Shown here in pieces: positions 26,516-35,500 of a stretch of DNA of 49,577 bases. Origin of the DNA: Chitinophagaceae bacterium (GTDB lineage: Bacteria; Bacteroidota; Bacteroidia; Chitinophagales; Chitinophagaceae). A program made the translations under genes and the position numbers. Numbering within the stretch: the stretch's first letter is position 1; every line of letters starts with the position of its first letter. Below the pieces are notes generated by a model that did no database searches, was not told where the DNA came from, and saw only the letters and a program-made list of their open reading frames with translations. Location: the NCBI GenBank assembly GCA_947476485.1, contig CANJQU010000018.1:1-49577 (forward strand), read 5' to 3'.

Positions 26516-27217
26516 TTACAGAAGATCAAATTCAGATAGGTACCCGGCAATGGTCGTTTTGTCATTAAACATCATCACATCCAGGATAGATAAATATGGG
26601 ATAAAGTCATTGGCAAACTGGGGATATATTAATTGCTTCATCTTATGGAAATGGAGGGTTATGCCATTTTCTGCAAACTCCTGCTTGTCATACATATCTA
26701 CGCCACCAATGGGGTTGATATACGTATCGGCCCCTAGCTTTTTGGTGAGCTCCATTACTTTGTACTTCCCTTTAAGGCTGTGGTCGATGTCTAGAGTGGA
26801 AGACACGACGAGCGGGGTGAGTATAGAAAGATAGTCTGCAATTTTTTTTAACGAGTTAAATATGAAAACAAACAGATTTCTCTCGCTTTCATTAAATATG
26901 TCTTCAATAACAGGGTATACAGTTTTGAACAGCGGGGCTTTTGTGTAAGAAGATCGTATTTGTCCCAATATCTTATTCTTCTCCTTTTCGTAATTCTCAC
27001 CCAAATAACGTTGATCCACATTTAGAAAATCGGAATCGTTTTTCAGCGGAAGACTGAACATTACGTCTTTGCCATTCAGCAGCATGCGGTTGCGGTGTAT
27101 CCACCCCTTTTTGGTGAACTGTATGTTGTCGTAAACCACAAACTTATCGCAGGCATTCATCATCTGGAAGTATCCCAGGTAAGGAAGAAAATAAGGTTGC
27201 ATGATTCCGGCTTTCAT
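26516..27217 (-). CDS. WbqC family protein
   Basis: A 233-residue soluble protein of the WbqC-like family. Family members sit in surface-polysaccharide loci; their chemistry is not established. Seen: the N-terminal signature AGIMQPYFLPYLGYFQMMNA, then DKFVVYDNIQFTKKGWIHRN and the conserved late segment YINPIGGVDMYDK. Length is typical. It is divergent from the SGNH-like gene at 27439, and the two may both serve surface-glycan assembly, though the long gap means separate transcripts. Confidence 0.88.
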   Translation of the reverse strand: MKAGIMQPYFLPYLGYFQMMNACDKFVVYDNIQFTKKGWIHRNRMLLNGKDVMFSLPLKNDSDFLNVDQRYLGENYEKEKNKILGQIRSSYTKAPLFKTVYPVIEDIFNESERNLFVFIFNSLKKIADYLSILTPLVVSSTLDIDHSLKGKYKVMELTKKLGADTYINPIGGVDMYDKQEFAENGITLHFHKMKQLIYPQFANDFIPYLSILDVMMFNDKTTIAGYLSEFDLL

Positions 27218-27438
27218 TTACACTGCTAATTTTCAGGCGTGTATAAATTTTGTCATCACTGAGATTTGCCGCCTAATCAAAAGTTGGCAAAAATACACCC
27301 AAGGTAACTTTTAACTTGGCTAAATAATTGCGGGGCAAGTTAGGAAAATAAAATTCAGAACGGGCACGGATACACGCCAATTACCCTTTTCGACAGGGAA
27401 ATCAGTATTTTGTTGCAACTTTGCGCGCAATAGCTGTT

Positions 27439-28389
27439 ATGGGGTATAAAAAATTTGTTTTAAAGGTGCTGCTTTTCATGATCCCCTGGATCATTGCGTG
27501 GTGGGTGCTTGAACATAAATTGTCACAGATACCTAACAGCTACAGCAAAAAGAAAACTTATCTCGAAAAACAGACCGATAGTATACAGGCGCTATTCCTT
27601 GGTACATCCCACACCTACCACGGGGTAAACCCTGACTTTTTTTCGTGCTACGGTTTCAATCTCGCCGACTACCTGCAAACCATATACTACGACAAACGGC
27701 TGACGCTAAAGTATATAGACAAAATGCCCCGCCTGAAGGTGGTGGCCATAGAGGTCTGCTATTTTTCGCTCTATTACCAGTTGCGGCATCATAGTGTAGA
27801 AAACTGGCGCGACTATTTTTATTCGCAATACTGGGGAATAGATTATAAAGACCTGCCAATGGGCGAAATGAAACGATATTCGAAAGTAGCCCTGTATACA
27901 CCGGAAAAAGTAAAGGAGTATATAAGAACAGGCTTCAAAGCGGACCTCGCCCCAAACCTCACCAACAAAGGATACATGCCGCTTGACACACTCCCGGCCG
28001 GTAAAGAAAACCTGATGCTCACCGCTGCAGAAGGGCGCACCCGCATAAAACTGTGGCAGGAAACAATAGACACCACACAATATGCAGCCATAGTAAGCGA
28101 CCTGGAGGACTTTGTGAAAGAACTGCGGAAACGGAAGATAGAGGTGGTATTTATCAATACCCCTTGCCTGCCGGTTGTTACCACATTGTGCGATGCACGG
28201 ATACTACAAAAAAACAAGGCCGTTGTCGAAGATCTTTGCAGCCGCTACAAATGCAGATACTTTGACTACTTTACCGACACACGCTTTGGCCCAAATGAGT
28301 TTTCAGATGTTGACCACCTGAACATTACCGGGGCGCGGCATTTCAGCGAGATCGTTAATAGCGAGGTGCTGGGGAATTATATAAAATAG
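27439..28389 (+). CDS. Membrane-anchored SGNH hydrolase-like protein
   Basis: 316 residues. One N-terminal membrane helix (KFVLKVLLFMIPWIIAWWVL) anchors a periplasmic domain. The domain starts with LFLGTSHTYHGVNP, which places Ser in the first SGNH block, and ends with SDVDHLNITGARHF, the Asp-x-x-His block. This fits SGNH/GDSL-type esterases or acyltransferases related to AlgX/DltD partners. The middle is poorly conserved, so activity is uncertain. The ATG at 27439 is preferred over the TTG at 27421, which lacks support. The next gene starts 1 bp after the stop, so both are probably made together. Confidence 0.7.
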   Translation: MGYKKFVLKVLLFMIPWIIAWWVLEHKLSQIPNSYSKKKTYLEKQTDSIQALFLGTSHTYHGVNPDFFSCYGFNLADYLQTIYYDKRLTLKYIDKMPRLKVVAIEVCYFSLYYQLRHHSVENWRDYFYSQYWGIDYKDLPMGEMKRYSKVALYTPEKVKEYIRTGFKADLAPNLTNKGYMPLDTLPAGKENLMLTAAEGRTRIKLWQETIDTTQYAAIVSDLEDFVKELRKRKIEVVFINTPCLPVVTTLCDARILQKNKAVVEDLCSRYKCRYFDYFTDTRFGPNEFSDVDHLNITGARHFSEIVNSEVLGNYIK

Positions 28390-28390
28390 G

Positions 28391-29959
28391 ATGTTTTTGA
28401 AAAGCAAAAGAAATGTGCTTATCCTCTGTGTAATGGCCTTGCCGGTCATTATTTATTTATATTTTTTGCCGTGGAAGACGAACACAATTTATGGGGATGA
28501 CCTGTATATTTTTAAAGACCTCTCTAATTCAAAAGGGATTCTTGAAATGATCCGTCTTTCAATGGTAAGCGGTAAATTCCGACCAATGCATGTTTTAAGC
28601 TCCCGGATTATATTTGACCTTTTCCATAAAAATCTTAGCGACTACTACCTTTTCAATGTAGCTGTGCAATCAATAAATTCCTGCCTCGTTGCAATATTGC
28701 TAAATACCGTCTTACGATCTACGATACTTTCTTTTGCTTTTGGATTGTTCTATGGCCTCTCCAGGTTCTCTTTATACAACATCACGCAGCTGTTTTGTGG
28801 TGGAGCATTAGAAGGGTTGGCATTAACTTTTTTCCTACTATCATTGTTCTTTATACTGCGGATAATGGAAAGGAAAGACATTTCATCATCACAGTTCTTT
28901 ATTGCTTTCCTTTGGAGTATTTTATTCGCCAACCTAGGTATGTTTACTCACGAGCGGTATATTGTACTATTTCCTTTTATCATCACGGTCGCATTGTTCT
29001 TTCCAGCGCAGCAAATGCTTGAGAAAAAACATAGGATTGCAGTTTGCTTCCTGGCTGTCGCGTCTGTTCTATCTAATATTATTATCAAAAAATATGTTTA
29101 TTCCGCACCCTTTTTTGTTGGTACAGGTGGCAAAAGCATATCTTTTTCGCTTTCCTCCGCATTTGCTTTTTTTGCCGATGCTTTAATGAGCATTTTTCAA
29201 GTCAATTCGAAACCAGAGTACCTTACAGGACTTTCTTTTGCTTCCTTGCCTGTGCCAGCAAAGGCAATTATGTCTTTTCTTGTTAGCGGCGTCATTCTGA
29301 TGGTTTTCGTTTATTTCTGGCAAACGCTAAAGTTCTTTTCGTCAAGAAATGCCGAGAAAAAAAAGAGGTTTTTTATTTTTTTGTTTCTCTGTTTGCTATT
29401 TACATTAAGCCTCGGCCCGGCAGTAGTGACTATACGATTAGAACAGCGATGGCTGCAGGCGTCCTTTAGTATTTTTATTTTGCTTCTGGCTATAGCCTGG
29501 ATCGATTTGGACTACAAAAGCAGCCTTTCTAAAATAATAGCATATGCCTGGATCTCAGTTTTTTTGCTTGTGCCTAACTATTATTATTTGAAATTTGGCG
29601 CTAAAAATTTGTATTTTAAAGATGCAGAGAAAATGGCTGCCTTTTTTGTGACTGCGACAAACTTAAACGTGATACATAAAAATGTAAGTACAGTCTATCT
29701 AGTGAAAAATAATACTGACGACAATGCGAATAGCGGACTCGCATGGGCGATAGCAGATGGCTATCTTTTCCATTTCTATCAAGGAAAAAGTAAGAAACTA
29801 ATTTTTGTCGATTCTGTATCTGTACAAGCAACAGACAAGAGTAGTAGTCCATTAAAGAACTTCAACATTGACAACTCGCAAGTCATATATGTAAATAACA
29901 TTGTGATTGATGTCACAGATCAATATTTAAAGGACTCGTTAAAAAGCTTTAAATATTAG
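28391..29959 (+). CDS. Polytopic membrane protein, GT-C glycosyltransferase-like
   Basis: 522 residues with about ten to twelve hydrophobic segments and a soluble C-terminal domain of about 120 residues. After the first helix comes TIYGDDLYIFKDLS, an acidic loop in the place where GT-C enzymes carry their catalytic Asp, followed by KFRPMHVLSSRIIF. This suggests a lipid-sugar-dependent glycosyltransferase or related polysaccharide enzyme, but no named family was recognised. The gene is visibly richer in A+T than its neighbours, with TTA, AGT and AAT codons common, a sign of possible acquisition. It starts 1 bp after the SGNH-like gene. Confidence 0.55.
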   Translation: MFLKSKRNVLILCVMALPVIIYLYFLPWKTNTIYGDDLYIFKDLSNSKGILEMIRLSMVSGKFRPMHVLSSRIIFDLFHKNLSDYYLFNVAVQSINSCLVAILLNTVLRSTILSFAFGLFYGLSRFSLYNITQLFCGGALEGLALTFFLLSLFFILRIMERKDISSSQFFIAFLWSILFANLGMFTHERYIVLFPFIITVALFFPAQQMLEKKHRIAVCFLAVASVLSNIIIKKYVYSAPFFVGTGGKSISFSLSSAFAFFADALMSIFQVNSKPEYLTGLSFASLPVPAKAIMSFLVSGVILMVFVYFWQTLKFFSSRNAEKKKRFFIFLFLCLLFTLSLGPAVVTIRLEQRWLQASFSIFILLLAIAWIDLDYKSSLSKIIAYAWISVFLLVPNYYYLKFGAKNLYFKDAEKMAAFFVTATNLNVIHKNVSTVYLVKNNTDDNANSGLAWAIADGYLFHFYQGKSKKLIFVDSVSVQATDKSSSPLKNFNIDNSQVIYVNNIVIDVTDQYLKDSLKSFKY

Positions 29960-29980
29960 TTTGTGATCAATTAAGGTTGC

Positions 29981-30166
29981 TCACCCCCCACAATTCCCGA
30001 TTGCATCTTTCTTCCTGATAACAAAAGACGTTGGAAAGAGCATCACTACAAGCCCTTCTCTTTCAAGCCTGTTCTTCAGCGTTTTGCGGAGCGCTTCTTT
30101 TGGTGACTTCACCAGTTGGCTCCTGTCCATATCCGTGTATCCCGTGATTTTAGTAGAGAGTTCCAT
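29981..30166 (-). CDS. Small basic protein of unknown function (61 aa)
   Basis: A 61-residue frame beginning MELSTKITGYTDMD, with a Lys/Arg-rich amphipathic middle (KEALRKTLKNRLEREG) and a hydrophobic strand-like segment (LVVMLFPTSFVIRKK), ending GNCGG. No family was recognised. It has no signal peptide or membrane helix. The frame is supported by a full-consensus Bacteroidetes promoter at 30182-30213 that would start transcription about 12 nt before the ATG. The upstream in-frame TAG-free extension to 30184 would overlap the promoter and is rejected. It could be a regulator, a ribosome-associated protein or an antitoxin-like peptide; none is supported by sequence. Confidence 0.6.
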   Translation of the reverse strand: MELSTKITGYTDMDRSQLVKSPKEALRKTLKNRLEREGLVVMLFPTSFVIRKKDAIGNCGG

Positions 30167-30181
30167 AAGCGTAATTTTTAA

Positions 30182-30213
30182 CAAATTTAATCGTTAACTT
30201 CTGAATAACAAAA
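30182..30213 (-). promoter_or_regulatory. Consensus promoter of the 61-aa gene with flanking inverted repeat
   Basis: On the minus strand TTTTG (30213 to 30209) and TAAATTTG (30189 to 30182) match the -33 and -7 boxes with 19-bp spacing. An inverted repeat, GTTAACTT (30193-30200) and AAGTTAAC (30218-30225), brackets the -33 box and could be an operator. Confidence 0.7.
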
Positions 30214-30386
30214 TAAAAAGTTAACCATTAACAATATTATTTTTACTAATGTGTGTCTGACTAGAGACCCGGAATATCTGCAGCAAGTCGGATTGTCCTA
30301 GTATACATGAAGCAATTAGGGTACAAAACCTTCGAAATTGATAATTCCGTATTTATAGGTACTTTCGCCTCTCGAAACCGATATAG

Positions 30387-30394
30387 TAATTTTG
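30387..30394 (+). promoter_or_regulatory. -7 box upstream of the T9SS-substrate gene
   Basis: TAATTTTG matches TAnnTTTG, 14 bp before the ATG at 30408. TTTC (30363-30366) lies 20 bp upstream as a weak -33 element. Confidence 0.5.
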
Positions 30395-30407
30395 AACAAA
30401 TACAGTC

Positions 30408-31475
30408 ATGAAGCGACTTCTAACCATTATTGCAACAACTCTTACCTGTAATTACGGGCATGCCCAGATAACGATCACAGGCGCAGATATGCCTGTGGCT
30501 CACGATACCTTTGCCTATAGTACAGTGCAGCCCGCAGGCGTTACAATAAACCCCGGCGACAGCGGTGCAAACTTTTCATGGAACTATCCCTTGGTTGGCA
30601 CTTCGCAAGGCATGGACATCTTTAAAACGGCGGCAGAGGTGAGCCCGCTCCTGTCGTTCACGCTACCCCCTGGTCTTTATGGCTACAGGGTGGCAGACAG
30701 CATACCTGGCCTGGGTATTTTAATGGCCGGCATCACTATCCAAAACATGTACACCTACTTTCAGCACCTGGCAATCCCATCAGCATATGTTGCGGTAGCA
30801 TTTTCGGCAAGCATTAACTCTATCCCTCTGGGCACCACTTATACCGATCCTGATGTGTGGTACACTTTCCCGCTTGCCTATGGCCATACCGATAGCTTTA
30901 ATTACAAATTGCCGATAAATATACCTACGATCGGCGGCATCACTCAGGCCGGCTACAGGAAGACGGTTGTAGATGGCTGGGGCACGATCAGTACACCCTA
31001 TTACACTACGCCGGTGAATTGCATACGTGTACGGTCGGAGATTAACGAGATCGACTCTATAGATTTCAGCGGAACTTCATTTGGCCTGCCTCGTAACAGC
31101 GTTGAGTATAAGTGGCTGGTGAATGGAGATCATTTCCCAGCGTTGTGGGTTACCAGCAGCGTAATAGGCGGCAATGAAGTGATCACCAATATACGATACC
31201 GCGACCACATTGTAGACAAAACCGTTGTACCGAATACCGGGAATGCAGACGCAAATGTTTCCGCCTACCCTAACCCATCTTTAAATGGCATTTATACACT
31301 TTCCATACCATCTGGCTGGGGAAATTTTCATGTAGATGTATTTGATATGAGATCCGCCATGATAGCTTCACAGGACAACAACAGCGTGATCAACCTACAG
31401 TCTCTGCCAGCGGGCAATTATGTAGCGCGCGTTATCAGCGGAACTAATCTCGCTTTCGTACCACTGGTAAAATAA
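30408..31475 (+). CDS. T9SS-exported protein with C-terminal sorting domain
   Basis: 355 residues. The signal peptide ends GHAQ, leaving Gln at the mature N-terminus. The first 270 residues have no recognised fold; they are rich in Pro, Thr and aromatic residues (YGYRVADSIPGLG, WYTFPLAYGHTDSFNYKL). The last 80 residues form a type A T9SS C-terminal domain: VSAYPNPSLNGIYTLSI, VDVFDMRSAMIAS, LQSLPAGNYVARV. The protein should cross the outer membrane through the T9SS and be cut by PorU. A terminator follows. Confidence 0.8.
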   Translation: MKRLLTIIATTLTCNYGHAQITITGADMPVAHDTFAYSTVQPAGVTINPGDSGANFSWNYPLVGTSQGMDIFKTAAEVSPLLSFTLPPGLYGYRVADSIPGLGILMAGITIQNMYTYFQHLAIPSAYVAVAFSASINSIPLGTTYTDPDVWYTFPLAYGHTDSFNYKLPINIPTIGGITQAGYRKTVVDGWGTISTPYYTTPVNCIRVRSEINEIDSIDFSGTSFGLPRNSVEYKWLVNGDHFPALWVTSSVIGGNEVITNIRYRDHIVDKTVVPNTGNADANVSAYPNPSLNGIYTLSIPSGWGNFHVDVFDMRSAMIASQDNNSVINLQSLPAGNYVARVISGTNLAFVPLVK

Positions 31476-31505
31476 TACCCCGAAAATTGATTTAATATTG
31501 CTTAG

Positions 31506-31536
31506 AGACGTTGCGCTGCAACGTCTTTGCTTTTTT
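31506..31536 (+). terminator. Intrinsic terminator of the T9SS-substrate gene
   Basis: AGACGTTGC (31506-31514) pairs with GCAACGTCT (31518-31526) around a 3-nt loop, followed by TTGCTTTTTT. The next gene is convergent and ends 6 bp later. Confidence 0.88.
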
Positions 31537-31542
31537 AGCACA

Positions 31543-32220
31543 TCAGGGCTGCGGGCCTATTTCGTTCGACTTTTTAACTACCTCCCTGATCACAAGGTCT
31601 AACTGGTGACTGGCTGTGATGATACCGTCTATTATCTCCCTGTTTACCTCATCGCTGATGTCGTCCGTATTAAAGAACTGCGCCAGCCCCATAATAGTAG
31701 CAACTGGACCTCTGATCCTGTGCGACTCTATAAATGCGATCTCCCGCAGCGCAACGTTCTGCTCCTCAATCTTGTACAGATGCTTCCTTTGTTCGGTAAT
31801 ATCCCGTGCAAAACAGCTCACACCTGTCACATTCCGGTCCTTGTCAAAAACGGGATTAAAACTGACACTGGTATAGCGCAGCTCAAGGCCCACATGCATG
31901 TCCTCCACAGATTTGAATGATCTGCCTTTCAAGGCAAGCTGGTAGCACATTTCAAACTTATCGAGATAAAGTTTATTGCTCCCGTGGTCAAGTACATGAT
32001 CTCCCTTATCCAGCTCCCGGCCTATAAAATGATTCACCCATTTCCTAAATGACTGGTTACACTCAATGATATTGCATGCAGTATCCACTAACCATATAGG
32101 GTCATCAGTGTTATTTATGAGTGTCCGCAGATTATACTCATCAACGGCTACCCGCGCAATATCCTTCTCATTATTCGTCATCAGTTCCAAAAAGCTATCA
32201 AATTTACCAAATAAACCCAA
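31543..32220 (-). CDS. PAS-DHp protein, histidine kinase lacking the ATPase domain
   Basis: A 225-residue soluble protein. A PAS domain (about 30-140, ending with the PAC-like FARDITEQRKHLYK) is followed by a dimerisation/phosphoacceptor helical pair with an H-box: IESHRIRGPVATIMGLAQFF, His167 being the likely phosphoacceptor. The chain stops after the second helix (IITASHQLDLVIREVVKK). No N, G1 or G2 boxes follow, so it cannot bind ATP by itself. It could serve as a phosphotransfer protein phosphorylated by another kinase, or it may be a truncated gene; downstream DNA up to the convergent terminator leaves no room for a lost ATPase domain. It is divergent from the hybrid kinase gene. Confidence 0.8.
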   Translation of the reverse strand: MGLFGKFDSFLELMTNNEKDIARVAVDEYNLRTLINNTDDPIWLVDTACNIIECNQSFRKWVNHFIGRELDKGDHVLDHGSNKLYLDKFEMCYQLALKGRSFKSVEDMHVGLELRYTSVSFNPVFDKDRNVTGVSCFARDITEQRKHLYKIEEQNVALREIAFIESHRIRGPVATIMGLAQFFNTDDISDEVNREIIDGIITASHQLDLVIREVVKKSNEIGPQP

Positions 32221-32318
32221 TGTTTATACACCCTTAAGAATGCGGACAGTTGCGGATTACCCCATATAACACTAGAATTTGATGAAACCGAAGCGCTGAC
32301 CCAGTGATCGAAACCGTC

Positions 32319-32359
32319 AATAATTTAAAAGCTGCCCGAAAGGCAGCTTTTAAATTATT
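32319..32359. terminator. 18-bp hairpin between divergent kinase genes
   Basis: Positions 32319-32336 and 32342-32359 are perfect inverted repeats around a 5-nt loop, with an A-rich left flank and T-rich right flank inside the stem, the form of a bidirectional terminator. Both neighbouring genes point away, so no known transcript ends here. It may be a leader attenuator or a relic. A shared 15-mer (ATAATTTAAAAGCTG) reappears at 36632-36646. Confidence 0.6.
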
Positions 32360-32551
32360 GTGCCCCCACATTGTACTGGTACGGTTTTTATAAAATATAT
32401 TAAGTAAGCGTCTCAACATACGTATGCCGCTAAAGTTCACCAACGGAGAGCAAGCATTAATACCGAAAAGCAGGCAGATATTACCGGAGAATAGGGAAAT
32501 ACGAAGAACGGAGGTAAAATTGCGTGTGCCCAAGAGCAAGTACACATCACT

Positions 32552-35500
32552 ATGAAAAAATTAAAAGTACTTCTCGTTGATGACAGTCCACTGCCATTGG
32601 CTGTTGGAAAAGATGTCCTCGAATCGGGAGGATACGAAGTTATTACTGCAAATGACGGTGTTGAAGCGCTAAGGCTATTATCGCAACATACGTTTTCCGC
32701 AGTGATAACTGACATCCTGATGCCGGAGATGGATGGCTATTCCCTATGCTACAAGATCAGGAGCAACGAAAAAAATGATCACATCCGCATCATCATTCAT
32801 TCGGCAACGTATATATCGTGCGATGATGAAAAATTAGCGCTTGAATTTGGAGCAGACCGGGTCATCAACAAACCTGTAGGAATGGCGCTTTTCCTTGACA
32901 CCGTGAACGAAGTTATTTCCCGCCCCAAAAAAGACAAATACAAAGCTACGCCACAGACTGAAATGCTGGAGGTGTCGAGGTTATACAACTCGCAACTCAT
33001 ACAGAGACTCGAGAAAAGCCATTACGAACTCCAAATGGCACAACGCGAGTTGCTAAAAAACGAAAGCCAGTTTCGTGCGCTGGTCGAAAATATTAACGAC
33101 GCCATCTCACTTCATGATCAGTATGGGAATGTCCTTTATCAGTCACCTTCTGTAGAACGTCTCACAGGATATTCGCAGGAAGAAGCGAAAAGCAAAAAAA
33201 TCTCCGACTTCTTTCATCCTGATGATATGCCTGCAATTTTAAATCAATTGCAAACTGTACTGCAAAACCCGGGGATACCTGTTTCTTCAGTGAAAAGGTT
33301 CCGGCATAAAGACGGACATTATATATGGACTGAGGGCACAACCACCAATATGCTCCATGACGAAAATGTAGGGGCTATTGTTGCAGGCTTCAGAGATGTT
33401 ACCATGCGAAAAACTGCGGAGGAAAAAATAGAACGTAATGAAAAACGCTTCCGGGCACTGATAGAGAACAATTTCGACGCTGTTTCACTCTTTGATGAGC
33501 ATGGCGTGGTCCAGTATATTTCACCCGGAGCAGAGCGAATGTTGGGGCTGACATCAGAGGAAGCAATAGGCAGGCCGGGAACTGATTTTTTTCATCCGGA
33601 CGATGTGCCTGAAATACGGAAGAGGCTGGAGAGCGCGTTACAAAATCCAGGTAAGCCCATATTCAGGACGAACAGGCTACTGCATAAAGACGGGCATTAC
33701 GTGTGGGTAGAAGGAACAACGACCAATCTGCTGGGTGATGAAAATGTAAAGGCGTTTGTGGGCAATTTCAGGGATATTACTGAGCGTAAACACGCAGAAG
33801 AACGGATACTAAAAAAACAGGAAAGGCTGATTGCTGAACGGGAACGCTTCTCAAACCTCTTTCTGCAGGCCCCATCGTGCATATGTATACTAAAGGGGGA
33901 AAACCATGTATATGAAATGGCCAACCCACTTTACCTGGAGCTAACCGGCAAGAAAGATATTGTAGGCAAAACAGCAAGAGAGGTATTTCCGGAATTGATG
34001 GAACAGGGCTTCGTAGGATTGCTGGACAACGTATACCGGACCGGCATACCTGTTTCGGGGAAAGAAATGTTTATTCAAATAGATCAACTTGGAAATGGAG
34101 TTCTTACAGACCATTATATGGACTTTGTGTATCAGCCATATAAAGATCACGAAGGCATAACAGAAGGCATTTTCTTCTTTGCCAACCTTGTGACGGAACA
34201 GGTGGTGGCCAGAAAAAAAACAGAACAACATGAAAAACACTTTCGCGCCCTGGTTGAGAATGCCAGCGACCTGATCGTATTAACTGACAAAAATGGCAAC
34301 CTCACCTACGTGAGCCCTGCTCACGGCAAGCTCACCGGTTGTACCGCAAAAGATGTGATGGGAAAGTCCTTCTTCTCACTCCAGCACCCTGCTCATGTGT
34401 CGGAATTAAAACAACAGTTTAAAGATCTCTTGAATAACCCCGGAGTACCTATGCCCCGCACCAGCCGCTTCAGGCGTAAAGATGGCACCTACGTATGGGT
34501 AGAAGGAACTGTAACTAATTTACTGAGCGATGAAAACGTACAAAGTATCATTGCCAATTTCCGCGACATTACAGCGCATAAGCAGCATGAAGAAAAACTC
34601 ATCAACGCGAACCGTCTTTATGCATTTATCAGCCAGATCAACCAAACCATCGTACACGTCAGCAACCAGCAAGCTCTTTTTGAGAAAGCCTGTAGTATTG
34701 CTATTGAATATGGGAAGTTTACGATGGCCTGGATAGGGCTCTTTGACAACGCCAGCGACAAAATAACTCGTGTTGAGAGCTGTAATATACCCGGCGAATC
34801 CTATACCCTCCTTGCAGATGCGGCATGCGCTCAAAATGCGCCACCTGCTTATGTACGGCAAACAGGAAGATCATTTATCTGCAACGATATTGAAAAAGAA
34901 CCTGACCCGACGCTGTGGAAATTGTTTGCATCTAAACACGGGCTGGAGTCTTACATGCTGCTGCCCATAAGAAAGGGCGGCGAAATAATAGGGATATTCA
35001 ACTTCTACTCCGACAAAAAAGATCTTTTTGACGAAACGGAGATAAGGTTACTGGAAGAAGCTACCGACGATATTTCTTTCGCTTTAGATGTCTTTGAGAA
35101 AGAGAAGCACAGAATGGAAATGGAGGAGAAAGCGAAGCATAGTGAAATGCGACTAAAACAGGCGCAGGCTATCGCGCACGTCGGTAGCTGGGAATTAGAT
35201 TTTTCAACCGGTGTTGCACTGTGGTCCGACGAAGCTTGCCGCATCTATGGCTTCCCTCTGGAAGAGAATACCCAGTCTTTTGAAGCATGGAAATCCTCAA
35301 TTCATCCTGATGATCGGGAATATGTGATGAAAGTGACGAAAGAAGGCGAGGATAAACTAAGCAGTTCCGCGTTTCACCACCGCATCATACGAAAAGACGG
35401 CACCGTAAGGTACATTTATTCCCAGGCGCTGTTCGAGTTTGACAGTGATGGAAGGCCAACTGGATTAACCGGCGTAGCACACGACGAAACAGAAATGAAA

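Noticed and set aside
26337-26834. 165-codon plus-strand frame
   Set aside because: Covers the repeat cluster and then runs antisense to wbqC; not credible as a protein.
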